43,338 nucleotides of DNA from Paenirhodobacter ferrireducens (GTDB lineage: Bacteria; Pseudomonadota; Alphaproteobacteria; Rhodobacterales; Rhodobacteraceae): positions 1 to 43,338 of the forward strand of contig NZ_SAVB01000031.1 of assembly GCF_004022265.1 (NCBI RefSeq). The letters are read 5' to 3'. Position numbers and translations under genes: made by a program. Below, piece after piece: positions 34,861 through 42,105 of this stretch; the first letter of the stretch is position 1, and the number at the start of each line of letters is the position of its first letter. The notes under the pieces were generated by a model, which was given only the letters and a program-made list of their open reading frames with translations, did no database searches and was not told the origin of the DNA.

Positions 34861-35262
34861 TCAGTGCAGCGAGGGCACCAGCCGCTGGCGCAACTCGGCC
34901 GGCAGACGCGCAGGGGCGCCGGTCTCGCTCAGGCACACGATGGTCACCGCGGCGGTGAACAGCTTCTCGCCCGCGCGCCAGACCGCCTGCTCGAGGATGA
35001 GTCGCGCGCCCGCCACAGCGGACAGCCCGGTCGTCACCGTCAGCTCGTCGTCGAACGTCGCCGGCCGCAGATAGTCCGCCTCGACCCGGCGCACCGCGAA
35101 GACAAGGCCGTGATCGCGCTTCAGCGCGACCTGATCGATGCCGAGGCTGCGCACCCATTCGGTGCGGCCGCGCTCGATGAACTTCAGATAGTTCGCGTAA
35201 TAGACGATGCCGGCAAGGTCGGTGTCCTCGTAATAGACCCGGACCGGGAAGTGATGCGTCAT
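34861..35262 (-). CDS. ybgC: Tol-Pal associated acyl-CoA thioesterase YbgC
   Basis: This 133-residue hotdog-fold thioesterase carries the family core VYYEDTDLAGIVYYANYLKF (residues 9-28), with the catalytic Asp13. The histidine found after the Val-Tyr pair in E. coli YbgC is a tyrosine here, a change I believe is common in alphaproteobacteria. It hydrolyses acyl-CoA or acyl-ACP and is encoded with tol genes in most proteobacteria. The start overlaps the stop of the preceding gene by four bases. Confidence 0.92.
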   Translation of the reverse strand: MTHHFPVRVYYEDTDLAGIVYYANYLKFIERGRTEWVRSLGIDQVALKRDHGLVFAVRRVEADYLRPATFDDELTVTTGLSAVAGARLILEQAVWRAGEKLFTAAVTIVCLSETGAPARLPAELRQRLVPSLH

Positions 35263-35918
35263 GCCGTGCCCTCCGGCCGCGGCGCGGCCAGCCGGGCGGC
35301 GAGCCGCAGCGCATGGCTCGCGTCCTGGGCGACGGCGGGCAGCACCGGGTCATAGGCGGCACGAATCAGCGCCGCCACCTCGGGGCGCAGCACCGTCACG
35401 CCGCGCGCCGTGGCAAGCGGCGGATGGGCGGCAAAGGCCGTCTCGCCCCAGAGCAGGATCATCTGCACCGCCTGGCTCAACGCGATGGTCTCGGCCGGCA
35501 CCTCGTCGAGCGCCGCATCCATCCGCACGAAGGCGAAGCACGCCCGGATCGCCCCCGCCGCATCGAAGCGGAAGACCCGATACTGGTTCGCCCCCGCCCC
35601 CTCGAGCCGGGCAACGAGATCGCCGAGCCCCTCGATCATCCGGTCGAGGTTCGGCACCTCGAGGAGCTCCTGCCAGTCGCGGAAGAAGAAGATCATCAGG
35701 TTCGCGCCAAGCTCGGGGTCGGTCTCGGCCATCTGATGGCCGGCCAGCGTCACCACCGCCTCGACCGCGCCCTTCACCGTGGCAAGGGTCGACGCATCGA
35801 CGCCGAAGACCACCGGCACCACCGGACGCCCCCAGCGGGCAAAGAGATAGCCCCCGCCCGCGCGCGTGAACATCGCCGCGATGTCATCGGCTTTCAGCAT
35901 CCCCGTCTCGTCGCTCAT
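35259..35918 (-). CDS. Conserved-looking protein of unknown function ahead of ybgC
   Basis: This 219-residue protein is not recognised. It has no signal peptide or clear membrane segment and is rich in short hydrophobic beta/alpha stretches, for example GGGYLFARWGRPVVPVVFGVD, ANLMIFFFRDWQELLEVPNL and GAIRACFAFVRMDA. It could be a globular cytoplasmic enzyme or adaptor. ATG 35918 follows GGAGGGG; an open frame continues upstream into the repeat region. It overlaps ybgC by four bases and so heads the tol operon. Coupling with ybgC suggests a role in the same process, but the function is open. Confidence 0.75.
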   Translation of the reverse strand: MSDETGMLKADDIAAMFTRAGGGYLFARWGRPVVPVVFGVDASTLATVKGAVEAVVTLAGHQMAETDPELGANLMIFFFRDWQELLEVPNLDRMIEGLGDLVARLEGAGANQYRVFRFDAAGAIRACFAFVRMDAALDEVPAETIALSQAVQMILLWGETAFAAHPPLATARGVTVLRPEVAALIRAAYDPVLPAVAQDASHALRLAARLAAPRPEGTA

Positions 35919-35985
35919 CGGCCCCTCCGCAGATCGGCGCCACCCTAGGCCATCGGCCCGGCAAGGAAAAGGCCGGGTAAAGGAG

Positions 35986-36026
35986 GCGCCCCCCTCGGGC
36001 TTCGCCCTCACCCCCCCCCGGGAAAT
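35986..36026 (-). repeat. Intergenic hairpin repeat, inverted copy
   Basis: Read on the - strand, the segment runs from TTTCCCGGGGGGGGGTGAGG to GGCGAAGCCCGAGGGGGGCGC, matching the copies at 788-837 and 36069-36118. It has a longer G run (nine) than the others. With the next copy it forms a large inverted repeat. The gap 35919-36296 (378 bases) otherwise holds the hairpin CCCGGC-N9-GCCGGG near 35957-35977 and the ileS promoter region. Confidence 0.68.
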
Positions 36027-36068
36027 CTGAGGCAATTGGACGCAAAAACTTCTCGGCGCTTTCGCCTT

Positions 36069-36118
36069 GCCCGAAATACCTCGGGGGTGAGGGCGAAGCC
36101 CGAGGGGGCAGCGCCCCC
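36069..36118 (+). repeat. Intergenic hairpin repeat, direct copy
   Basis: It begins GCCCGAAATACCTCGGGGGT, then has GAGGGCGAAGCCCGAGG and ends GGGCAGCGCCCCC. It is the best-kept copy, with two nested stems (GGGCGAAGCCC, GGGGGCAGCGCCCCC). It lies just upstream of the ileS promoter. Confidence 0.72.
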
Positions 36119-36127
36119 AACCGGCGC

Positions 36128-36156
36128 TTGCCGCGCAGGCCGGCGCCGCCTATAAG
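36128..36156 (+). promoter_or_regulatory. Predicted promoter of ileS
   Basis: TTGCCG (36128-36133) and TATAAG (36151-36156) are 17 bases apart. Transcription would start close to 36163, leaving a leader of about 134 bases before the ileS ATG. The leader contains a 16-codon ORF that begins at about the start site. Confidence 0.55.
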
Positions 36157-36163
36157 GCGCGCC

Positions 36164-36214
36164 ATGACCCGGCTTGTGCACATCATTCGTCGAATTACCG
36201 GCCCGGCGCTCTGA
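36164..36214 (+). CDS. Possible leader peptide of ileS
   Basis: A 16-codon ORF reads MTRLVHIIRRITGPAL and contains three Ile codons, two of them adjacent. It begins one base after the predicted transcription start and so would be translated leaderless or nearly so; no Shine-Dalgarno sequence precedes it. The stop codon lies in a perfect 12-base palindrome (CTGACGCGTCAG, 36211-36222). A G/C hairpin follows at 36248-36266. This arrangement fits translation-coupled attenuation by isoleucyl-tRNA level. It is short, and chance cannot be excluded. Confidence 0.3.
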   Translation: MTRLVHIIRRITGPAL

Positions 36215-36247
36215 CGCGTCAGGGTGGCCGGGACTGCTGCAAGCCGC

Positions 36248-36266
36248 GGGCGCGGGCTGCGCGCCC
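36248..36266 (+). terminator. Possible attenuator hairpin in the ileS leader
   Basis: A perfect 7-bp stem (GGGCGCG with CGCGCCC) around GGCTG is followed by CCCTTCCTTC. The tail is pyrimidine-rich rather than a true T run, so efficient termination is uncertain. It lies 30 bases ahead of the ileS start. Confidence 0.35.
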
Positions 36267-36296
36267 CCCTTCCTTCAAGCCGAGGATCTTCTTCCG

Positions 36297-39203
36297 ATGT
36301 GCGCTGACACGCCCGAAACCACCGTCGACTATCGCGACACCGTCTTCCTGCCCGAAACCGAGTTCCAGATGCGCGCGGGCCTGCCCGCGCGCGAGCCCGA
36401 ATGGCTGGCCCGCTGGGAACGGCTGGCGATCTATGACCAGCTGCGCGCCAAAGGCAGCAATGACGCCCGCCCCTCCTTCGTGCTGCACGACGGCCCGCCC
36501 TACGCGAACGGCCACCTGCACATCGGCCATGCGCTGAACAAGACGATCAAGGACATCATCGTGCGCAGCCATCAGATGATGGGCCACGACAGCCGCTATG
36601 TCCCGGGCTGGGACTGCCACGGCCTGCCGATCGAATGGAAGATCGAGGAGCAGTATCGCGCCAAGGGCCTGAACAAGGACGACGTCGACACCGTCGCCTT
36701 CCGTCAGGAATGCCGCAAGTTCGCCGAGAACTGGGTCACCGTGCAGCGCGAGGAGTTCAAGCGGCTCGGCGTGACCGGGAACTGGGCCGATCCCTATCTG
36801 ACGATGGATTTCCATGCCGAGGCGGTGATCGCCGAGGAATTCATGAAATTCCTGATGAACGGCACGCTCTATCAGGGCTCGAAGCCGGTGATGTGGTCGC
36901 CGGTCGAGAAGACCGCGCTCGCCGAGGCAGAGGTCGAATATCACGACCATACGAGCCACACGATCTGGGTGCGGTTCCGCCCGGTTGCCGGGCTTGACGG
37001 GGCGGCGGTGGTGATCTGGACCACCACCCCCTGGACGATCCCGCAAAACCGCGCGGTCGCCTATAACCCGGGCATCGCCTATGGGCTTTACCGCGTCGAT
37101 GCGGCGGACGAGAAATCGACCGCCGTCGCGGGCGAGCTTCTGGTGCTGGCCGATGCGCTGGCGGAAAGCGTGATGACCGCGGCGAAGGTGACGGGCTTCA
37201 CCCGGCTGCGCGACGTCGCGACCTCCGAGTTTGAGGGCGTGGTGCTGAAGCACCCCTATGCCGGGCTCGAGGAGGCGCAGAGCGAGTGGGATTATGACGT
37301 GCCGATGCTACCCGGCGATCACGTCACCGAGGACGCCGGCACCGGCTTTGTCCACACCGCCCCCTCGCATGGCGACGACGACTATCAGCTGGGCGTGAAG
37401 TTCAGGCTGCCGATGACCTACAATGTAGAGGCCGACGGCACCTATCGCACCGACCTGCCGATCTTCGGCGGTCAGGCGATCCTGGATCAGGACGGCAAGG
37501 AAGGCCCGGCGAACGTCTCGAACATCAAGCAGCTCGCCTGGGCGGGTGCGCTGCTGGCGAAGGGCAAGATCAAGCACTCCTACCCGCATTCCTGGCGCTC
37601 GAAGGCGCCGGTGATCTATCGCAACACGCCGCAGTGGTTCGCCGCGATCGACCACACCCTCGACGACGGCATGGGCAGCTATGGCGACACCATCCGCGCC
37701 CGCGCCCTGCGCTCGATCGAGGAGCTGGTGAAGTTCACCCCGGTCTCCGGCCGCAACCGCCTGCACTCGATGATCGAGCACCGGCCGGACTGGGTGCTGT
37801 CGCGCCAGCGCGCCTGGGGCGTGCCGCTCACCTGCTTCACCAGGAAGGGCGCGAAACCCACCGACGCAGATTTCCTGCTGCGCGATGCCGAGGTCAACGC
37901 CCGGATCGCCGCCGCCTTCGAGGCGGACGGCGCCGATGTCTGGTATGTGCAAGGTTTCAAGGAAAAGGTGCTCGCGGGCATCGTCGATCCGTCGGATTAT
38001 GAACAGGTCTATGACGTGCTCGACGTGTGGTTCGATAGCGGGTCGACGCATGCCTTCGTGCTGCGCGACCGCGCGGACGGCACAAAGGACGGCATCGCCG
38101 ATGTCTATCTCGAGGGCACCGACCAGCACCGCGGCTGGTTCCATTCCTCGCTGCTGCAGGCCTCGGCCACGATCGGCCGCGCGCCCTATCGCAACGTGGT
38201 GACGCATGGCTTCACGCTCGACGAGAAGGGCATGAAGATGTCCAAGTCGATCGGCAACACCGTCGCGCCGCAAGAGGTGATCGACGAATACGGCGCCGAC
38301 ATCCTGCGGCTGTGGGTGGCGCAGACCGACTATACCGCCGACCAGCGCATCGGGCCGAAGATCCTGAAGGGCACCGCGGACAGCTATCGCCGGCTGCGCA
38401 ACACCCTGCGCTTCATGCTGGGCGCGCTGGCGGGCTTTGACGAGGCCGAGCGGGTCGAGCGCGCCGACATGCCCGAGCTCGAACGCTGGATGCTGCACCG
38501 TCTGGCCGAACTCGATGCCGAAGTGCACGCCAACTACCGCGCCTTCAACTTCTCGGGCGTGTTCCAGGTGCTGTTCAACTTCTGCACCGTCGACCTCTCG
38601 GCCTTCTGGTTCGACGTGCGCAAGGACGCGCTTTATTGCGACGCGCCCGACAGCCTGCGCCGGCGCGCGGTGCGCACGGTGATGGACCTGCAGTTCTATC
38701 GCCTGAGCACCTGGCTTGCGCCGATCCTGCCCTTCACCATGGAGGACGTCTGGCTCAGCCGCTTCCCGTCCGAGGATGGCTCGGTCCATCTGCAGGACTT
38801 CCCGGCGACGCCCGCCGACTGGAAGGACGCGGCGCTCGCACAGAAATGGGAGGGCATCCGCCGCGCCCGCCGTGCGGTCACCGCCGCACTCGAGGTGCAG
38901 CGCACCGCCAAGGTGATCGGCGCCTCGCTCGAGGCGGCGCCGGTCGTGCATGTCGAGGACGAGGGCCTTGCCGCCGCGCTGCGCTCGGTCCGCTTCGATG
39001 ACCTGTGCATCACCTCGGCGCTGACCGTGACCACCGATCCGGCGCCGAACGAGGCCTTCCGCCTGCCCGAGGTTCCGGGCGTCGCGGTGGTCTTCGAGAC
39101 CGCCGAGGGCGAGAAATGCCAGCGCTGCTGGAAGATCCTGCCCGACGTCGGCACCCACGCGCATGCCCATACCTGCAAGCGCTGCGACGCCGCGCTCGGC
39201 TGA
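36297..39203 (+). CDS. ileS: Isoleucyl-tRNA synthetase
   Basis: This 968-residue class Ia synthetase has HIGH at 75-78 (in NGHLHIGHALNKT) and KMSKS at 647-651. The editing domain lies between them, with WTTTPWTIPQNRAVAYNP and GTGFVHTAPSHGDDDY. The C-terminal zinc knuckle is formed by Cys941/Cys944 and Cys960/Cys963 (CQRCWK, CKRCD). This is the bacterial IleS type. ATG 36297 is taken as start; an in-frame open stretch of 41 codons upstream includes the leader region and does not look like synthetase. A strong terminator follows. Confidence 0.97.
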   Translation: MCADTPETTVDYRDTVFLPETEFQMRAGLPAREPEWLARWERLAIYDQLRAKGSNDARPSFVLHDGPPYANGHLHIGHALNKTIKDIIVRSHQMMGHDSRYVPGWDCHGLPIEWKIEEQYRAKGLNKDDVDTVAFRQECRKFAENWVTVQREEFKRLGVTGNWADPYLTMDFHAEAVIAEEFMKFLMNGTLYQGSKPVMWSPVEKTALAEAEVEYHDHTSHTIWVRFRPVAGLDGAAVVIWTTTPWTIPQNRAVAYNPGIAYGLYRVDAADEKSTAVAGELLVLADALAESVMTAAKVTGFTRLRDVATSEFEGVVLKHPYAGLEEAQSEWDYDVPMLPGDHVTEDAGTGFVHTAPSHGDDDYQLGVKFRLPMTYNVEADGTYRTDLPIFGGQAILDQDGKEGPANVSNIKQLAWAGALLAKGKIKHSYPHSWRSKAPVIYRNTPQWFAAIDHTLDDGMGSYGDTIRARALRSIEELVKFTPVSGRNRLHSMIEHRPDWVLSRQRAWGVPLTCFTRKGAKPTDADFLLRDAEVNARIAAAFEADGADVWYVQGFKEKVLAGIVDPSDYEQVYDVLDVWFDSGSTHAFVLRDRADGTKDGIADVYLEGTDQHRGWFHSSLLQASATIGRAPYRNVVTHGFTLDEKGMKMSKSIGNTVAPQEVIDEYGADILRLWVAQTDYTADQRIGPKILKGTADSYRRLRNTLRFMLGALAGFDEAERVERADMPELERWMLHRLAELDAEVHANYRAFNFSGVFQVLFNFCTVDLSAFWFDVRKDALYCDAPDSLRRRAVRTVMDLQFYRLSTWLAPILPFTMEDVWLSRFPSEDGSVHLQDFPATPADWKDAALAQKWEGIRRARRAVTAALEVQRTAKVIGASLEAAPVVHVEDEGLAAALRSVRFDDLCITSALTVTTDPAPNEAFRLPEVPGVAVVFETAEGEKCQRCWKILPDVGTHAHAHTCKRCDAALG

Positions 39204-39226
39204 GCCGCAGGCAAATCCCGCACTCG

Positions 39227-39252
39227 AAGGGCGCCCCATCCGGGCGCCCTTT
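39227..39252 (+). terminator. Rho-independent terminator after ileS
   Basis: AAGGGCGCCC (39227-39236) pairs perfectly with GGGCGCCCTT (39242-39251) around a 5-base loop, and is followed by T and pyrimidines. It separates ileS from the SRP RNA gene. Confidence 0.85.
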
Positions 39253-39292
39253 CGCATTCCGCCAAAGCCCTTCGTTCCGTGCAAGGCCGGGG

Positions 39293-39321
39293 TTGCGAAT
39301 CCGGCACGGCTTGCCTATATG
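39293..39321 (+). promoter_or_regulatory. Predicted promoter of the SRP RNA gene
   Basis: TTGCGA (39293-39298) and TATATG (39316-39321) are 17 bases apart, and the RNA would start about seven bases later, at 39328-39329. This agrees with the 5' end deduced from the closing stem. Confidence 0.6.
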
Positions 39322-39328
39322 ACCGCTT

Positions 39329-39425
39329 GAGAGGTTGGCGCGGGCGAGCGCCTCGCCAACCCGGTCAGGTCCGGAAGGAAGCAGCCGCAACGAGCCCCGC
39401 TTGGGTCGATGTCCAGCCTCTCACC
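39329..39425 (+). ncRNA. ffs: Small signal recognition particle RNA (4.5S type)
   Basis: The conserved core GGTCAGGTCCGGAAGGAAGC (39362-39381) followed by AGCC is the Ffh-binding domain with its GGAA tetraloop. Outer arms close: GAGAGG (39329-39334) pairs with CCTCTC (39417-39422), and GGTTGGCG and CCAGCC strands extend the helix. The length of about 97 bases is normal for the short bacterial SRP RNA. With Ffh it directs membrane proteins to the translocon. The 3' end is approximate. Confidence 0.93.
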
Positions 39426-39524
39426 CCTCCCCTTCCCCGCAGTCGAGACGACAGCCGTTCAGGGCTCCCCCTTGGCGATTCAGCCTTTGCCTCGGCGCGG
39501 GGGCGGTGCGATGCTTGTCCCATC

Positions 39525-40445
39525 ATGCGCATCGCGACCTTCAACCTTCAGAACCTGAAACTGCTGAAATCCGCAGACGGGCCGCAGCTGCACGGGGCAT
39601 GGGACAGCGACGCCCCAGAGGAGACCGGCCTCGACGCCATCGACCGGCGCCTGACGGCCGAGGTGCTGGCCACGATCGACGCCGATCTTCTGGCGCTGCA
39701 GGAGGTCTATGACCTTGCGACGCTCGAGCATTTCTATCAGCGGTTCATGCTTCCCGCCGGGCTGCGCCCCTATCCCGAGCGGATCTGCCTGCCCGGCAAT
39801 GACGGCCGCGGTCTCGACCTTGCCCTCCTTTCGCGCCGGCCGCTTGCCGAGCTGCGCAGCCATGCCGCGCTGACGCTCGATGACTTCGACATCGCGCCGC
39901 CGCCGGGCGTCGACCCGCTCGCCCCCGTCTTCCGCCGCGACTGCCTGATGGCGACGGCGGGGCAGCTCACCCTGTTCCTGTGCCATTTCAAATCGCCCTA
40001 CCCCGATGTCGCCACGGCCTGGACCACACGCCGGCTGGAGGCGCTGGCGGTTCGGCGGCTGATCGAGCGCTATTTCGAGGCGCCCGCCGCGGGGTTGTGG
40101 CTGATCGTCGGCGATCTGAACGAGCCGCATGGCGCCCTGCCCGGTGCCGAGCGCGCCATCGCGCCCTTGGAGAACGGCTTCACCGTCAACCTGATGGAGC
40201 GCCTGCCCGCCTCCGAGCGCTGGACCTATTTCGACGTGCATTCGGGGCGCTACGATTGCCCCGACGCCCTGCTGGCCTCGCCCGCCCTTGCGCACGTCTT
40301 TCCGCAGGCGGTGCCCGTGATCCTGCGCGCGGGACTGGGCCGCGAGGCGCGGCGCGACACCAGCGCGCGGCTTTCGGGCGTCGGGTCGCACCGGCCGCAT
40401 GCCAGCGACCATGCCGCGGTGATGATCGACCTGCCAGGCCTGTGA
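39525..40445 (+). CDS. Endonuclease/exonuclease/phosphatase family protein
   Basis: This 306-residue protein has the DNase I-like EEP fold. It begins MRIATFNLQN with Asn7, has the metal ligand Glu60 in LALQEV, the motif LIVGDLNEPHG, and the catalytic HASDHAAV near the C-terminus. There is no signal peptide. The family covers nucleases and phosphoesterases, so the substrate is open. ATG 39525 is the first start that gives the family N-terminus; the longer open frame would run through the SRP RNA. It sits between ffs and a SleB-like gene, with no clear promoter of its own. Confidence 0.85.
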   Translation: MRIATFNLQNLKLLKSADGPQLHGAWDSDAPEETGLDAIDRRLTAEVLATIDADLLALQEVYDLATLEHFYQRFMLPAGLRPYPERICLPGNDGRGLDLALLSRRPLAELRSHAALTLDDFDIAPPPGVDPLAPVFRRDCLMATAGQLTLFLCHFKSPYPDVATAWTTRRLEALAVRRLIERYFEAPAAGLWLIVGDLNEPHGALPGAERAIAPLENGFTVNLMERLPASERWTYFDVHSGRYDCPDALLASPALAHVFPQAVPVILRAGLGREARRDTSARLSGVGSHRPHASDHAAVMIDLPGL

Positions 40446-40490
40446 CCGCCCCTGACCGCGCGGCAGACCGCCGCCCCCGGCCCGCATCCC

Positions 40491-40519
40491 TTGGCGCGAC
40501 TCGCGCGCTCTGGTATTCT
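40491..40519 (+). promoter_or_regulatory. Predicted promoter of the SleB-like gene
   Basis: TTGGCG (40491-40496) and TATTCT (40514-40519) are 17 bases apart, with a TGG just ahead of the -10 (extended -10 form). It is in the 120-base gap before the gene. Confidence 0.5.
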
Positions 40520-40565
40520 GCGCGTCAACGAGGGCGAAACGCCCCGGGCAGAAAGCAGGCACATC

Positions 40566-41054
40566 ATGGCATTCGTCACACCGGGCATGCGCGGCACCCT
40601 TGTCCTTGCCGCCGCACTGGGCGCATTGGCAAGCTGCGGGCATACGCCGCTCGATTGCATGGAGCGGGCGATGTATTTCGAATCGAACCGATCGAGCCGC
40701 GACGGCATGGTCGCGGTGGGCAGCGTGGTGATGAACCGCGTCGAGTCGCGGAAATATCCGAATTCGGTCTGCGGCGTGGTGCGTCAGCGCGGCCAGTTCG
40801 CGCCGGGGATCATGACCAAGCGGATGAAGGACAAGACCAATGTCCGCGAGGCGGCACAATCGGTGCTGCGCGGCGAGCGCCACCCGCTGATCGGCGACGC
40901 GCAGTTCTTCCACACCGCGAACCGCAGCTATCACTACGACAACATGAATTACGTCGTGACCACCGGCGGCAACGCCTTCTACGAGCGCCGCCCCGCCGCC
41001 TATGTGACCCAGCCCGTGCCCCTGCCCCCGATCGAGGGCATCACGGGGCGCTGA
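40566..41054 (+). CDS. SleB-type (Hydrolase_2) cell wall hydrolase, putative lipoprotein
   Basis: This 162-residue protein has a signal sequence ending in LASC (lipobox, Cys at about 24), then a single Hydrolase_2 domain. The family core is LDCMERAMYFESNRSSRDGM (with the catalytic Glu in YFES), VGSVVMNRVESRKYPNSVCGVV and GDAQFFHTANR. Relatives act as peptidoglycan hydrolases or lytic enzymes. ATG 40566 is favoured because it starts the signal sequence. It is short for a stand-alone enzyme, but the domain looks complete. Confidence 0.85.
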   Translation: MAFVTPGMRGTLVLAAALGALASCGHTPLDCMERAMYFESNRSSRDGMVAVGSVVMNRVESRKYPNSVCGVVRQRGQFAPGIMTKRMKDKTNVREAAQSVLRGERHPLIGDAQFFHTANRSYHYDNMNYVVTTGGNAFYERRPAAYVTQPVPLPPIEGITGR

Positions 41055-41168
41055 GGCGGTGGCGCGCCCGGGTGGTGGCGACATCGCCCGGCGCCCGGCC
41101 CCGTCACGCGAATCTCCCGCGGAAGCTGCGAACTGTGCTATTCTGCCGCAGCCAGTAGGGAGGTTCAG

Positions 41169-42011
41169 ATGACCGACGCACAGGCCATTTCCGATCATTG
41201 GGGCAACGGCGACGTCTATTCCAGAATTCTGGAGGCGATGCGTCAGGCCGGGATCGCCCCGGAGACCGTGACGATCGAACAGCTCGCCCCGGTGGATCAC
41301 TTCCACGCAAGGGGCTTTCAGGCCACCGTGGAACTTGCCGAGATCCTGCCGATCCATGCGGGAGACCGCCTTCTCGACATCGGCTGCGGGATCGGCGGGC
41401 CCGCCAGATATCTTGCCCGACGCTTCCACTGTCATGTCGACGGCATCGACATCACGCCCCCCTTCGTCGAGGCCGCCAACAGGCTGAGTGCGCTCGTCGG
41501 GATGCAGGACGCGGTGGAGTGCCGGCTCGGGGACGGGCAAACGCTCCCCTATGGCGACGCGACCTTCGACGGCGGTTACGCCCAGCACGTCACGATGAAC
41601 GTGCCCGACCGCGGCGCCTTCTTCGCCGAGGCCTTCCGGGTGCTGAAGCCCGGCGCCTTCTTTGCGCTGACCGAACACGGGCTCGGCGAGGTCGGCCCCC
41701 CGCACCACCCGGTGCCCTGGTCGAAGGACGGCAGCGGCGCCTATCTGATGCGCCCCGAAGACACCGTCGCGGCACTCGAACGGGCCGGGTTCACGCAGAT
41801 CGAGGTGACGGATACCGGCGAGAGATACCTGCAAAGCTACCGGGCCGCGATCGCGCTGGCGGAAACAGGCCAGGCCCCGGTTTTCGGCCTGCACATCCTT
41901 CTGGGCAAGGAGGCGCTGCAGATCGTGCGCAATACCGCGCGCAACATTGAGGAACGCCGCACCCACCCGGTTCAGATCCTCTGCCATAAGCCGGCGCCGG
42001 CCGGGTCCTGA
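41169..42011 (+). CDS. Class I SAM-dependent methyltransferase (small-molecule type)
   Basis: This 280-residue methyltransferase has motif I RLLDIGCGIGGPARYLARRF and then HVDGIDITPPFVEAANRL. LPYGDATFDGGYAQHVTMNV and AFRVLKPGAFFALTEHGLG follow. The N-terminal part (DHWGNGDVYSRILEAMRQAG) and the VDHFHARGFQATVELAE stretch resemble sarcosine/dimethylglycine and related N-methyltransferases or tocopherol-type enzymes. The substrate is not deducible. ATG 41169 follows GGGAGG, and an extended -10 (TGCTATTCT, 41136-41144) is 25 bases upstream without a good -35. It stands alone between the SleB-like gene and dnaX. Confidence 0.82.
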   Translation: MTDAQAISDHWGNGDVYSRILEAMRQAGIAPETVTIEQLAPVDHFHARGFQATVELAEILPIHAGDRLLDIGCGIGGPARYLARRFHCHVDGIDITPPFVEAANRLSALVGMQDAVECRLGDGQTLPYGDATFDGGYAQHVTMNVPDRGAFFAEAFRVLKPGAFFALTEHGLGEVGPPHHPVPWSKDGSGAYLMRPEDTVAALERAGFTQIEVTDTGERYLQSYRAAIALAETGQAPVFGLHILLGKEALQIVRNTARNIEERRTHPVQILCHKPAPAGS

Positions 42012-42054
42012 GCGCCCCCGCGCCCGCATCGCACCGCCGACGCCCCTCATCGGT

Positions 42055-42082
42055 TTGACTTGGCCCGCCCCGCGACTAGACT
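42055..42082 (+). promoter_or_regulatory. Predicted promoter of dnaX
   Basis: TTGACT (42055-42060) and TAGACT (42077-42082) are separated by 16 bases, close to the housekeeping consensus. The start would be about 17 bases ahead of the ATG, right before the GAGAGGAG ribosome binding site. Confidence 0.6.
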
Positions 42083-42105
42083 GCGCGCCGACGAGAGGAG
42101 CACTC

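Noticed and set aside
31974-34958. A 994-codon open frame on the + strand opposite tolA, tolR and tolQ
   Set aside because: It is the shadow of the Tol genes. The Arg/Gly/Leu-rich translation has no domain and no ribosome binding site.
36174-36296. N-terminal extension of IleS from an upstream in-frame TTG
   Set aside because: The 41 extra residues do not resemble synthetase sequence, and the stretch covers the predicted promoter leader.
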